64,000 nucleotides of DNA from Bacillus sp. FJAT-29937 (GTDB lineage: Bacteria; Bacillota; Bacilli; Bacillales; Cytobacillaceae): the NCBI RefSeq assembly GCF_001509555.1, contig NZ_LMAS01000004.1, positions 293,158-357,157 on the forward strand, read 5' to 3'. The notes under the pieces were generated by a model. It was not told the origin of the DNA and ran no database searches. It was given only the letters and a program-made list of their open reading frames with translations. The translations under genes were made by a program, and so were the position numbers. Positions 28,421 through 36,651 of this stretch are shown here, in pieces (position 1 is the first letter of the stretch; every line of letters begins with the position of its first letter).

Positions 28421-28470
28421 GGTGCCTGGCTCCACGATAAACATCCTCAAGATTCGTGGTGCCTGGCACC
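28421..28470 (-). terminator. Hairpin of the dispersed GGTGCC family, likely terminator
   Basis: GGTGCCTGGCTCCACGA and TCGTGGTGCCTGGCACC are 17-base arms with two mismatches. It lies 14 bases after the stop of the gene at 28484 but has no clear T-run, so it could be a processing or repeat element rather than a true terminator. Confidence 0.5.
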
Positions 28471-28483
28471 TTTGCTAGGCCCC

Positions 28484-29167
28484 TTACTCATTTACATATT
28501 GAATGTTTGCCACTTGGCTTTGCAATTGAAGTGATTTAGGAATAATTAAATATACAGCTAATGCTCCATCTCCAATGACATCATTTATTGGATGTTGGCC
28601 TGTAAATTGATTAATTGTAAATTCCTTTCTGGCCACTGAGATATTTATCATTTGATGGCTAGGATAGTTTATTTTTAGTGTATCATCGTTTAACCTGAAA
28701 TTAACAGGAGTTATTTTATTTGTAAAATCAAATCCACCCACAATCAAACCATCCGTATAAACTCGAGCTTCGATGACACCATCATCATCGTCTTTTCGCT
28801 CCACAAAAATACGGTAATCATAACCCGTTATTTCGATATTAATTGTGTTGTTAGCATAATCATAATTCTTTGCATTAATTAATTGCCTGCCCTCTAGTTG
28901 ATCAACTTTCCCTTCAAATAAAGAATTGTAGAAATGGTCCCTTACCAAGTCTTCATTCCAATTTTCCTTTGTCTCCCGACTAGCTTCACGGTCTTGCGGC
29001 CATAACGTCAGATAAAAGGCAGAGAGCAGGAGCACGCCAACATAAATTATTAGCAACCAATGGGTAACCTTTACTGTTATGATTTTTCTTTTTGCATTTA
29101 AACTAGTTACAATCATAACCAAGATAATAAATGCAGCAATCAGCAACAAGGGTAACATAATATTCAT
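28484..29167 (-). CDS. Hypothetical membrane protein in a YtrA-type ABC operon
   Basis: 227 residues. Two membrane spans (about 5-22 and 36-56) are followed by a long hydrophilic domain of mainly beta character that should lie outside the membrane. I do not recognise a family. The start overlaps the stop of the permease gene (ATGA) and has GGAGG upstream, so it is translated as part of the same operon. It may be an accessory subunit of the ABC transporter. Confidence 0.75.
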   Translation of the reverse strand: MNIMLPLLLIAAFIILVMIVTSLNAKRKIITVKVTHWLLIIYVGVLLLSAFYLTLWPQDREASRETKENWNEDLVRDHFYNSLFEGKVDQLEGRQLINAKNYDYANNTINIEITGYDYRIFVERKDDDDGVIEARVYTDGLIVGGFDFTNKITPVNFRLNDDTLKINYPSHQMINISVARKEFTINQFTGQHPINDVIGDGALAVYLIIPKSLQLQSQVANIQYVNE

Positions 29168-29910
29168 CGTCTAACCTCCATCCGATTTAGGATGCCAATG
29201 GATCCAATGAAAAATAAGGCAGACGTCACAACCATTTTTATAATGAACAATCCGATGGATGATTCCATTAGGTAGAATTGGAAAACATTCACTAAAAATG
29301 GCTCCCTATTCATGACCCCATCAAGGAACATCAGCCCGATAATCAGGACAGGAATGAAAACAACAAACAGCTTGCTTATTTGTACGAGCGACCCAATAAA
29401 GTAGCCAATTGCGCTGATGCCGAACAAGTATAAAACCGTTGCTGCAACACCAAGAAGAAATTCTGCAGTTGTTATTGGAAGGTTATAAAACTGTTCACCA
29501 AAGAACATATTTTTGACAACTAAAGGTAAGCTTCTAGCTAACATCGCCGTAATCCCACCGAGGATGCTTGCTGAAAACAGAAAAATGATATTGGCTAAGC
29601 TGCTGCTGAGACGATTAGTCACAAATGTAAAATCAAAGTGACGATGGGGCTTCGTTGTAATCGTAATACCGGTAACTAAGGCCCAGATCATTGTGAAAGC
29701 AATGATAACATCTGCTGATAAATAACTGACGTTTAAAACCATGTAGTTTCCCGAGGAATGAAATGAATTAGCCCCACCCATTGAAAACAGCATAGCTAGC
29801 AGCTGAATTCCTACAAGTGCACTTAATGAGTCGATATTCGCCTTAAGCTTGAATAAATATTGCCTTTTCACAATATCGGTTAAGTTAGCGGCCCTTAAAG
29901 ACATCATCAA
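29164..29910 (-). CDS. ABC transporter membrane subunit of the YtrA-type operon
   Basis: 248 residues, about six membrane spans and no obvious enzymatic motifs. The position directly after the ATPase gene, with a 26-base overlap and a GGGGGGAATTG ribosome site inside the ATPase, marks it as the cognate permease. Similar GntR-ATPase-permease sets (ytr type) respond to cell-wall-active compounds in Bacillus. The substrate is unknown. Confidence 0.8.
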   Translation of the reverse strand: MMMSLRAANLTDIVKRQYLFKLKANIDSLSALVGIQLLAMLFSMGGANSFHSSGNYMVLNVSYLSADVIIAFTMIWALVTGITITTKPHRHFDFTFVTNRLSSSLANIIFLFSASILGGITAMLARSLPLVVKNMFFGEQFYNLPITTAEFLLGVAATVLYLFGISAIGYFIGSLVQISKLFVVFIPVLIIGLMFLDGVMNREPFLVNVFQFYLMESSIGLFIIKMVVTSALFFIGSIGILNRMEVRR

Positions 29911-30787
29911 TTCCCCCCTTCGTTTCGTTCGTTAAATAGACACATAAATCACTAGGAGAAACTGCAGTCATCTCCACACCTGCAAATTTTGCTTTCTGCA
30001 AATCGGCTTCCGAGAAATCATTTCTCACAACTACGTAAAGTGTGTTTCCTCCAATCAGCTTTTCATAAACAATCTCACGGTCCTTAATCAACTCTTGAAT
30101 ACCGGTTGTTTCCCCTTTTAAACCGATGCCCCATTCCTTAAGTTCTTCCATCGGCATATGCAAATGATTTCTTCCATCCTTAATCAAAAGAACATCCTCC
30201 AACAAATCCTCAATCTCATCCAAATGATGGCTAGAAATGATAATCGTCCTTGGATGGGCAATATAGTCCTTAAGCAAGGCTCGATAGAAATCCTTCCTGA
30301 CTGCTGCATCCATTCCTGTTGTAGGTTCGTCAAAAATCGTTAGTGATGGACGAGCAGCTAAACCAACGATGGCATTAAACGTACTAGTCTTCCCTTTTGA
30401 AAGGCGATTGTGGTAATGCTTTAGGTCAAAGGAAAAATAATTAATCAGGCGTTTGGCCAACTCCATATCCCAATTTGGATAAAATCTGTTTGCCTCCCCT
30501 AATAATTCATAGAGCTGAAGGGCTGGAGGAAAGCTCATCTGGTCATCTACAAATATAGAATTCAATGAGACATTTATACTGTCAAAAGGGCGTTCCGAAA
30601 AAACCTCAATGTCTCCCGATGTTTCTTTAACGAAACCAGCAATGATTTTAAGTAAAGTCGTTTTGCCGACTCCATTTCGGCCAATTAGCCCAGTGATTGT
30701 ATTTTCTTCGATTGTAAAAGAGAGATTATTTAAAACCTTTCTCCGAAAATAGGTCTTCGTCAAATCCTTGCACTCTATTACCTTCAT
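29885..30787 (-). CDS. ABC transporter ATPase, YtrB-like
   Basis: 300 residues. Walker A GRNGVGKTT, the unusual signature LSKGKTSTF (typical of YtrB-like ATPases, in place of LSGGQ), Walker B LTIFDEPTTGMD and H-loop ISSHHLDEIEDLL are present. The C-terminal 90 residues form an extra domain. It starts within the stop codon of the GntR gene (ATGA overlap), so regulator and ATPase are coupled. Confidence 0.9.
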   Translation of the reverse strand: MKVIECKDLTKTYFRRKVLNNLSFTIEENTITGLIGRNGVGKTTLLKIIAGFVKETSGDIEVFSERPFDSINVSLNSIFVDDQMSFPPALQLYELLGEANRFYPNWDMELAKRLINYFSFDLKHYHNRLSKGKTSTFNAIVGLAARPSLTIFDEPTTGMDAAVRKDFYRALLKDYIAHPRTIIISSHHLDEIEDLLEDVLLIKDGRNHLHMPMEELKEWGIGLKGETTGIQELIKDREIVYEKLIGGNTLYVVVRNDFSEADLQKAKFAGVEMTAVSPSDLCVYLTNETKGGIDDVFKGR

Positions 30788-31161
30788 TGCCCACCCTCCC
30801 CAGATTGTGCATCCTTAATCATTTCAATTAATTCTGCTTCACTAATATGCAGGCGATTTGCCTCTAACACAATTTCATGCACTAACCGTTTCAATGTTTG
30901 ATTTTTTCGTTTATTCATGATCTTCTCTTTGGCATTCAACGTGACAAACATGCCTAGCCCCCTTTTTTTGTAGAGGATGGCTTCATCAACTAAAAGATTA
31001 AGCCCCTTTGCAGCAGTGGCCGGATTGATCGTATACATTTCCGCTAATTGGTATTGGGAATAGACTTTATCATCACTTTTAAAATGTCCATTCATAATCT
31101 CTGTTTCTATCCATTCCGCAATTTGTATATAAATAGGCTTTGTTCCGTCAGTATTAAGAAT
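30784..31161 (-). CDS. GntR-family (YtrA subfamily) repressor with apparent AUU start
   Basis: 125 residues if translation starts at ATT 31159-31161, which has AAGGAGG nine bases upstream and yields MLNTDGTKPIYIQIAEW, the standard N-terminus of this subfamily. The only upstream in-frame start, TTG at 31233, has no ribosome site and lies before the palindromic operator. A winged helix (KVYSQYQLAEMYTINPATAAKGLNLL) is followed by a short dimerisation tail, the YtrA layout. It probably represses its own ABC operon. AUU starts are weak, which would keep repressor levels low. Confidence 0.85.
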   Translation of the reverse strand: MLNTDGTKPIYIQIAEWIETEIMNGHFKSDDKVYSQYQLAEMYTINPATAAKGLNLLVDEAILYKKRGLGMFVTLNAKEKIMNKRKNQTLKRLVHEIVLEANRLHISEAELIEMIKDAQSGEGGQ

Positions 31162-31182
31162 CGTCGCCAGCCTCCTTATAAG

Positions 31183-31208
31183 TAGTGCATTACTGTTGTA
31201 ATGTACTA
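31183..31208 (-). promoter_or_regulatory. Palindromic operator before the GntR gene
   Basis: TAGTGCATTAC, TGTT and GTAATGTACTA give 11-base arms with a single mismatch. It lies six bases upstream of the AAGGAGG of the GntR gene, in the expected promoter zone. Autorepression by the YtrA-like protein is the simplest reading. Confidence 0.7.
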
Positions 31209-31363
31209 TATACTCGATTGGAAAATAAATCAAGTGTGGTTTTAGCCTCCCCTATGGAAAAATATTGCTTCCTGTGGATTTTTCTGATAATATAAATTTC
31301 TTATCGCTCATGCTCCAAAGAACTTCCCCATTGCGGCTGAATAAGAAATGGGAGGAAGATTGA

Positions 31364-33628
31364 ATGTCATCTGAACAACACCCCGATTTTCTAGCAGAAA
31401 TTCAACGATTAGATTTTACGAAAAAGTATATGGATGTCGTTATCAAGACAGCTGAAACAAGTAAAGACCAGTTTCAAGAAAACATGAAGGATGCTTTCCA
31501 AGATGTAGATTGGCTAGAATCGAGCTTAAGCTATTCTTCGCTATTAACGAATGCCAGATTTTTTGAAATGTCCCGCGATGAATTGAAAAGCTTAAAAAAG
31601 GCCCGAAACAAACCTTATTTTGCCAGAATTGATTTTCAAAGACAGGATCTTAAAGACGAGGAAATTCTCTATATTGGGAAGACCTCCTTATATTCCAGGG
31701 AAAATCAGGAGCAAATCATTGTAGATTGGCGGTCTCCTATTGCCAATCTGTATTATGAAGGCAGACTTGGAGAGGTTCATTACGATTCCTATGAAGAAAG
31801 CTTTAACGGCTATCTATCTTTAAAGCGGCAATTTATGATTGAAGAAGGAGAGCTCGAAGAAATTCGGGATATTGACTTAACGACAACAGATGAATTGCTT
31901 CAAGAGTCGCTTTCCAAAAGCTCAAGCAACCGCCTCACAGAAATTATCTCAACAATACAGGAAGAGCAAAATCGAATCATCCGGGCAGACTTAAACAAGC
32001 CCATTATTGTTCAAGGGGCTGCCGGCAGCGGAAAAACAACGATTGCCCTTCATCGGATCAGTTATTTTATTTATCAGTACAAGGAAAACTTTGAGCCAGA
32101 GCAGCTGATGATCTTGGCGCCAAGCCGCTTGTTTATTGATTACATATCAGAGGCGCTGCCTGAGCTAGGTGTTGAAAGAGTCCGGCAAACGACTTATCAG
32201 GAGTATGTGCAAGTATGCCTTGGTCAAAAGCTTCATATTGTCCATAATGATAAATTGGTTCAGCTGCTGGAAGAGCCCGAAAGCAAAGAATGCCAAATGT
32301 CAGCATGGATTTCATCAGTAAAGGGATCTCCCATTTTTCATGTCATTCTATCCAACTACCTAACAAGCATTTATCAAACCTTTTTTCCAACAGAGGATTT
32401 CATGGTCGATAAATTTCGCCTATTCAGCTACAAGAAGTTCATTCATCTCTTTAAGACAGACTATAACTATCTTCCTCTTTTTAAAAGACTTGATAAACTC
32501 AAGGCCGTTTTGCAAAATGACGTGGCGAAAAAGAAGAAAACTTTAATTAGCAAAATCGAAACCTTTTATGATGAACGAATAGAAAGGGCCATTTATCATG
32601 GAAAGGACCCGGAAAAACGGAGTCAGTATGTTTCTTATGCACTAGATAAAAAAGCGCAAAGGCTTGAGGATATCAAAAAAGCCATTCGTAATGCTGTTCC
32701 TGCCTATATGAGACAATTCCCGAGAAGAACGCTCCTGCAGTATTATCATGGGCTCTTTAGTGATCCTGATAAGCTTCGCCAATGGGCCGAGGGCAGTCTC
32801 TCCGAACAGGAAGCAGAATTGTTATGCGATTATAGCCAGACCCTTTTCTCGAAAAAGAAATATGAAAGAGAAGACCTTGCTCTTTTGCTTTATTTGCAAG
32901 TAAACCTTTTTGGCATTCCAAAAGAATTTAAAGCAAAAAATATTGTCATTGATGAAGCACAGGATTACAGCTTTATGGAGCTGCTATCCCTTAAGAAAGC
33001 ACTTGATACTGATATGTTTACGCTAGTGGGTGACCTTGCACAAGGTATCCATTCCTATAGAGGCTTAACATCGTGGAATGGAGTTTTAGAGAATATTTTC
33101 CCGCGGGCTACCTACACAGAATTGCAAAAAAGCTACCGGACAACCGTTGAAATTATGGAGAAAGCAAATGCGCTGTTACAGCTCCTTCCCTATTCTTTTC
33201 CAAAAGTTGAACCCGTTGTCCGGCATGGAGAACAGCCAAGATTTATAATAAGAGAAAATGGAAAAGAACTTGTTCAGCAAATTAAAGAGCAAGTATCAAA
33301 TCTGAAAGAAGAAAACTTTAAAACTTTCGCGGTCATCGGTAAAACCATGAAAGATTGTGAGCTTCTTTATTCGCTTTTCGAGGAGCATTCAGATGAACCT
33401 GTCACACTGCTCGCAGAACAAGCAAAGATCCCGAAAGATGAAATTGTCATTGTGCCTTCCTTTTTGGCAAAGGGGCTGGAGTTTGACGTTGTGATCATCA
33501 TTTCACTTGAGGAATCATTCAACCGCGACTCTGAACTAGATATTAAGCTTCTTTATGTAGCCATGACAAGACCCCTGCATCGGCTGTATTTTTACGGGTT
33601 GCGGGATGGGGATTTTATAATTGTATAG
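31364..33628 (+). CDS. helD: HelD-type RNA polymerase recycling ATPase
   Basis: 754 residues; B. subtilis HelD is about 774. A charged coiled-coil N-terminus (about 1-60), which in HelD enters the secondary channel of RNA polymerase, precedes a UvrD-like superfamily 1 motor. Walker A is QGAAGSGKTTIALHR, motif II is IVIDEAQDYS, and VAMTRPLHRLYFYG is the late motif VI region. VDWRSPIANLYYEG is a further family signature. HelD removes stalled polymerase from DNA and affects rifampicin tolerance in some bacteria. Monocistronic, with GGGAGGAAG before the ATG. Confidence 0.92.
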   Translation: MSSEQHPDFLAEIQRLDFTKKYMDVVIKTAETSKDQFQENMKDAFQDVDWLESSLSYSSLLTNARFFEMSRDELKSLKKARNKPYFARIDFQRQDLKDEEILYIGKTSLYSRENQEQIIVDWRSPIANLYYEGRLGEVHYDSYEESFNGYLSLKRQFMIEEGELEEIRDIDLTTTDELLQESLSKSSSNRLTEIISTIQEEQNRIIRADLNKPIIVQGAAGSGKTTIALHRISYFIYQYKENFEPEQLMILAPSRLFIDYISEALPELGVERVRQTTYQEYVQVCLGQKLHIVHNDKLVQLLEEPESKECQMSAWISSVKGSPIFHVILSNYLTSIYQTFFPTEDFMVDKFRLFSYKKFIHLFKTDYNYLPLFKRLDKLKAVLQNDVAKKKKTLISKIETFYDERIERAIYHGKDPEKRSQYVSYALDKKAQRLEDIKKAIRNAVPAYMRQFPRRTLLQYYHGLFSDPDKLRQWAEGSLSEQEAELLCDYSQTLFSKKKYEREDLALLLYLQVNLFGIPKEFKAKNIVIDEAQDYSFMELLSLKKALDTDMFTLVGDLAQGIHSYRGLTSWNGVLENIFPRATYTELQKSYRTTVEIMEKANALLQLLPYSFPKVEPVVRHGEQPRFIIRENGKELVQQIKEQVSNLKEENFKTFAVIGKTMKDCELLYSLFEEHSDEPVTLLAEQAKIPKDEIVIVPSFLAKGLEFDVVIIISLEESFNRDSELDIKLLYVAMTRPLHRLYFYGLRDGDFIIV

Positions 33629-33654
33629 GGATTAAGTATGGATAAGGGCTGGAA

Positions 33655-33810
33655 GGCTTTGTTTAGCCTAAGCGGACACCAGTTCCGTTATATGCGAAAA
33701 AACGGGGAAATCCTTATGTTTGCGGACACACGTTCCCCTATTTTGCTTAAACACAGTGATTTCACTGTGTTTTTTCGTAATTAAGGTCCCCTATGTCCGC
33801 TTAGCCTTTA
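33655..33810. repeat. Palindromic GCGGACA repeat element with a terminator hairpin
   Basis: CTAAGCGGACA (33668-33678) and TGTCCGCTTAG (33794-33804) are perfect inverted arms about 115 bases apart. Between them a second GCGGACAC lies in direct orientation (33722). The element contains AAACACAGTGA-TT-TCACTGTGTTT (33749-33772) followed by T, which can terminate helD transcription. This kind of intergenic repeat is familiar from Bacillaceae genomes. Confidence 0.65.
33749..33776 (+). terminator. Terminator hairpin downstream of helD
   Basis: Perfect 11-base arms with a two-base loop, ending in a T-run; 120 bases after the helD stop. Confidence 0.7.
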
Positions 33811-33857
33811 TATTGGGGTCATTTTATAAAAATAACGGGCTGTGACCGCTTAAGTAA

Positions 33858-34283
33858 TCATTTATCAAAAAACTCCATATGCTCTTTTTCGTTCCTGTAG
33901 TACCCCAGCCTATCCTGGATGGTACCTGTATGTAGCTCAAATTTATGCCCGTCTGGATCTGTAAAATATATCGATTTCTTATCCTTTTTATCTCTTGGAC
34001 GACTAGGCAGGATATTCACGTTTAGCTCTGTTAATTTTTTATACATAACTTCGAAATCACGCTCTTCTATAGTAAAAGCAATATGCGTATAGGAATGGGC
34101 TATTTCATTTCGAGGAATACCCTTCTCCACATTTAACGCCAGCCACATTCCATTAAAATCAAAGTAGGCAGTGTTTCTCCCCTTCACTAATAGCTTGGCA
34201 TCAAAAACGTTCTGATAAAATTCAATAGACTTCTCTAGGTCTGAAACCGAGAATAAAAAGTGATTTAAACCTTTTACCGTCAA
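33858..34283 (-). CDS. fosB: Metallothiol transferase FosB (fosfomycin resistance)
   Basis: 141 residues, VOC (vicinal oxygen chelate) fold with two beta-alpha-beta-beta-beta modules. Metal ligands His8 (GLNHFLF), His67 (SYTHIAF) and Glu116 (HKFELHTG) are in place. KDKKSIYFTDPDGHKFE is characteristic of FosB, which opens the epoxide of fosfomycin with bacillithiol. The start is TTG at 34283 with AGAGGGGGTG upstream. It is monocistronic and divergent from the aminotransferase gene. Confidence 0.95.
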   Translation of the reverse strand: MTVKGLNHFLFSVSDLEKSIEFYQNVFDAKLLVKGRNTAYFDFNGMWLALNVEKGIPRNEIAHSYTHIAFTIEERDFEVMYKKLTELNVNILPSRPRDKKDKKSIYFTDPDGHKFELHTGTIQDRLGYYRNEKEHMEFFDK

Positions 34284-34365
34284 GTAATCACCCCCTCTAG
34301 GAAAATTTATATAAAAGCTAACTACATATTTAGCTATAAGATACTTGTTTGGGCTGCATTTTAGT

Positions 34366-34466
34366 ATTTGTCAGCCAAATAAAAAGCTTATCAGCCAGAT
34401 TCACTAGTTTATCAGCCAAATTAGTTACTTTGTCAGCCAATTCCAGCACTTTGTCAGCCAATTCCG
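34366..34466. repeat. Five tandem 21-bp direct repeats with TCAGCC core
   Basis: TCAGCC recurs at 34371, 34391, 34412, 34433 and 34454, so the period is 20-21 bases, about two helical turns. The extended unit is roughly TTTGTCAGCCAAATTCNNNAC. It lies in the 372-base gap between fosB and the divergent aminotransferase gene. Repeats sit on one face of the helix, as in arrays of protein-binding sites. Confidence 0.8.
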
Positions 34467-34520
34467 GTAGACCCCTCCTGTTTATTAAAAAAATTTCTTA
34501 TCCTTAACTAATATTTACCA

Positions 34521-34568
34521 ATATGGTACTATTATAATTAGAAAATTGGAAATATGGTAATAATATAA
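34521..34568 (+). promoter_or_regulatory. Imperfect 17-bp direct repeat in the aminotransferase promoter region
   Basis: ATATGGTACTATTATAA (34521) and ATATGGTAATAATATAA (34552) differ at three positions and start 31 bases apart, three helical turns. TATAAT at 34533 could be a -10 box. They lie 88 bases or more upstream of the start at 34656. Confidence 0.4.
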
Positions 34569-34655
34569 GTTTTAATAGAGGGAATCATCATAATGGTTAA
34601 CCTCGTGCCTTTAGGCTAAAATACTCAATAAGTAATCTTTACTGGAGGGAAAATT

Positions 34656-35813
34656 ATGTATAGAAACATCCTAAGACACCCAGGACCTACTCCAATTCCA
34701 AAAAAAGTTCAACTAGCCATGGCTGAAGATATCATTAGCCACCGCAGTGAGGAGTTTATTCAGCTTTACCGCCAAACAACAAACCGTGTAAAGCCAATTT
34801 TCGGTACAGAACAAGAGATTCTTCTGCTGCCATCCGGCGGCACCGCAGCTTTAGAGGCTGCAGCTGTCAATACGGTTTCGCCTGGTGAAAACGTAGTAGT
34901 AATAACAGTTGGAGCATTTGGGGATTACTTCGTTTCCATCTGTGAAAGATACGGATTTAATGTACATAAGCTTGAAAAAGAATGGGGCCAGGCTTGTACA
35001 GAAGAAGATCTAGCGGAATTCCTGAAGCCCTTGAAAGATGTAAAGGCTGTCTTTGCTACATACAATGAAACATCAACTGGTATTCTGAACCCAATCGAAA
35101 AGCTGGCGAATGTTGTTCGTACATATTCCGATGCACTGTTTATCGTTGATGGGGTTAGCTGTATTGGCGGAGCACCTGCAGAAATGGATAAATGGGGCAT
35201 TGATATTCTAGTAACAGGGTCCCAAAAAGCAATGATGCTGCCGCCGGGGCTGGCTCTCTTAAGCGTCAGCGACAGAGCTTGGAAAGTCATTGAGAATAAT
35301 AAAACTCCAGCATATTACTTAAATCTGTTAAGCTACCGTGAGTGGGCTGCAAAGGGCATGACACCGAATACCCCAGCAGTTACGCTCATATACGGTTTAG
35401 CCGCTGTTTGTGACCTTATTGAAGAAGAAGGCGGATTTGCACAAACCGTGGCGAGACATGAACTTATGAAAAATATGGTTCGTGAATCAATGAGCGCACT
35501 TAACATTGGGCTGCTAGCGTCCGATGAATATGCCTCGCCTACCATTACTGCTATCCGCGCCCCAGAGGGCATTGAACTAGCACCATTTATGAAGCACCTA
35601 AAGCAAAAATACTATTTAGATTTTGCAGGCGGGCTCGGTCATCTGCAAGGGAAAATTTTCAGGTTCGGTCATATGGGCTATTGCTTCCCAAGTGATGTTC
35701 TTCAAGCCGTTTCCTTAATGGAAGCTGGATTACAAGACTTCGCTTACTCCTTTGAACCAGGTGCTGGTGTAAAAGCAGCACAAGAAGTGTTTTTAGCGGC
35801 AAATCGGAAATAA
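34656..35813 (+). CDS. Class V aminotransferase, alanine-glyoxylate/serine-pyruvate type
   Basis: 385 residues, a fold-type I PLP enzyme. RHPGPTPIPKKV at the N-terminus and LPSGGTAALEAA are family motifs. VDGVSCIGG holds the PLP aspartate region and TGSQKAMMLPPGL contains the PLP-binding lysine. Relatives include alanine-glyoxylate aminotransferase and PucG (ureidoglycine-glyoxylate aminotransferase). No purine-degradation gene is nearby, so PucG function is not supported by context. ACTGGAGGG precedes the ATG. A strong terminator follows. Confidence 0.9.
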   Translation: MYRNILRHPGPTPIPKKVQLAMAEDIISHRSEEFIQLYRQTTNRVKPIFGTEQEILLLPSGGTAALEAAAVNTVSPGENVVVITVGAFGDYFVSICERYGFNVHKLEKEWGQACTEEDLAEFLKPLKDVKAVFATYNETSTGILNPIEKLANVVRTYSDALFIVDGVSCIGGAPAEMDKWGIDILVTGSQKAMMLPPGLALLSVSDRAWKVIENNKTPAYYLNLLSYREWAAKGMTPNTPAVTLIYGLAAVCDLIEEEGGFAQTVARHELMKNMVRESMSALNIGLLASDEYASPTITAIRAPEGIELAPFMKHLKQKYYLDFAGGLGHLQGKIFRFGHMGYCFPSDVLQAVSLMEAGLQDFAYSFEPGAGVKAAQEVFLAANRK

Positions 35814-35821
35814 GAACATGG

Positions 35822-35875
35822 AAAGGGGCTGTCCAAAAAGTTAGGATAACTGACTTTTTGGAGCCCCCTTTCCTT
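35822..35875 (+). terminator. Long hairpin terminator of the aminotransferase gene
   Basis: AAAGGGGCTGTCCAAAAAGT pairs with ACTTTTTGGAGCCCCCTTT over about 19 positions with one bulge, followed by CCTTT. The following 150 bases before the Uma2 gene hold no other clear signal. Confidence 0.85.
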
Positions 35876-36019
35876 TATCCTAACAAGTACTAACAGTGAA
35901 ACCAGAGACTACAAATGTTATTAAGACAACTAGTATGTTCATGACAAGATTAACATATAAATGAATTAATAATAGAGTCGATTAGGAAGCGTAATATATT
36001 CAAGAAAGGAGTGATTTAT

Positions 36020-36595
36020 GTGGTCTTCAATTCGGGAGAGCGAAAGTCTTCATATGCTGATTACCTTTCATGGGGTGAAGGGGAGCGTATTGAAATAATT
36101 GATGGTGATATGATCAGGATCCCTCCAGCTCATTTTCGCAAGCACCAGCAAGTTCTGCGGGAACTTTCAATTGAATTTTCGCTTTTTCTCCGGGAAAAGG
36201 AAGGCGAAGCATATTTCGCTCCATTTGAGGTTCGTTTGCAATCAGAGAAAAAAGCGGATGACGAAGTGTATAACTTTGTACAGCCAGACTTAACAGTTGT
36301 TATTGACTCCAAGAAACTCGATGAAAAAGGGTGCAGAGGAACACCAGATTTAATCGTCGAGATTCTCTCCCCTACATCTGTGAAATTAGATCGGTGGAAA
36401 AAATATCAGTTATATGAACGGGCCGGAGTAAAGGAATATTGGATTGTCGATGCGATGAATGAATCCATTGAAGTGTATGTATTAGATGACCAGAAGTATG
36501 TCGTTTATGGTGTGTTTACGAGAGAGGAAGCGATTCAAGTTCCGACCTTAAGAGGACTAGAGATAGACCTCAATCAAATTTTTAAATATTACTAA
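36020..36595 (+). CDS. Uma2 family (DUF820) PD-(D/E)xK nuclease-fold protein
   Basis: 191 residues from GTG at 36020, eight bases after AAAGGAG; a GTG three codons earlier overlaps that site. The Uma2 core motifs are present: YADYLSWGEGERIEIIDG, then QPDLTVV and GTPDLIVEILSP, followed by YQLYERAGVKEYWIVD. These supply the Asp/Glu-Lys residues of a nuclease-like fold, but no cellular role is established for the family. It is a single gene between terminators, with no toxin-antitoxin partner. Confidence 0.88.
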   Translation: MVFNSGERKSSYADYLSWGEGERIEIIDGDMIRIPPAHFRKHQQVLRELSIEFSLFLREKEGEAYFAPFEVRLQSEKKADDEVYNFVQPDLTVVIDSKKLDEKGCRGTPDLIVEILSPTSVKLDRWKKYQLYERAGVKEYWIVDAMNESIEVYVLDDQKYVVYGVFTREEAIQVPTLRGLEIDLNQIFKYY

Positions 36596-36602
36596 CTTAT
36601 GA

Positions 36603-36651
36603 GGAAGGGCTCCCAAGTCAATCATTCTCCGGGGGCCCTTCCACTTTTTTT
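36603..36651 (+). terminator. Terminator of the Uma2 gene
   Basis: GGAAGGGC (36603) pairs with GCCCTTCC (36635), with an inner TCCC/GGGG extension, followed by ACTTTTTTT. Confidence 0.88.

Noticed and set aside
34366..34466. Possible CRISPR array
   Set aside because: The period is only about 21 bases with no unique spacers, and no cas gene is present. The 51-bp array at 59688 was rejected for the same reasons.
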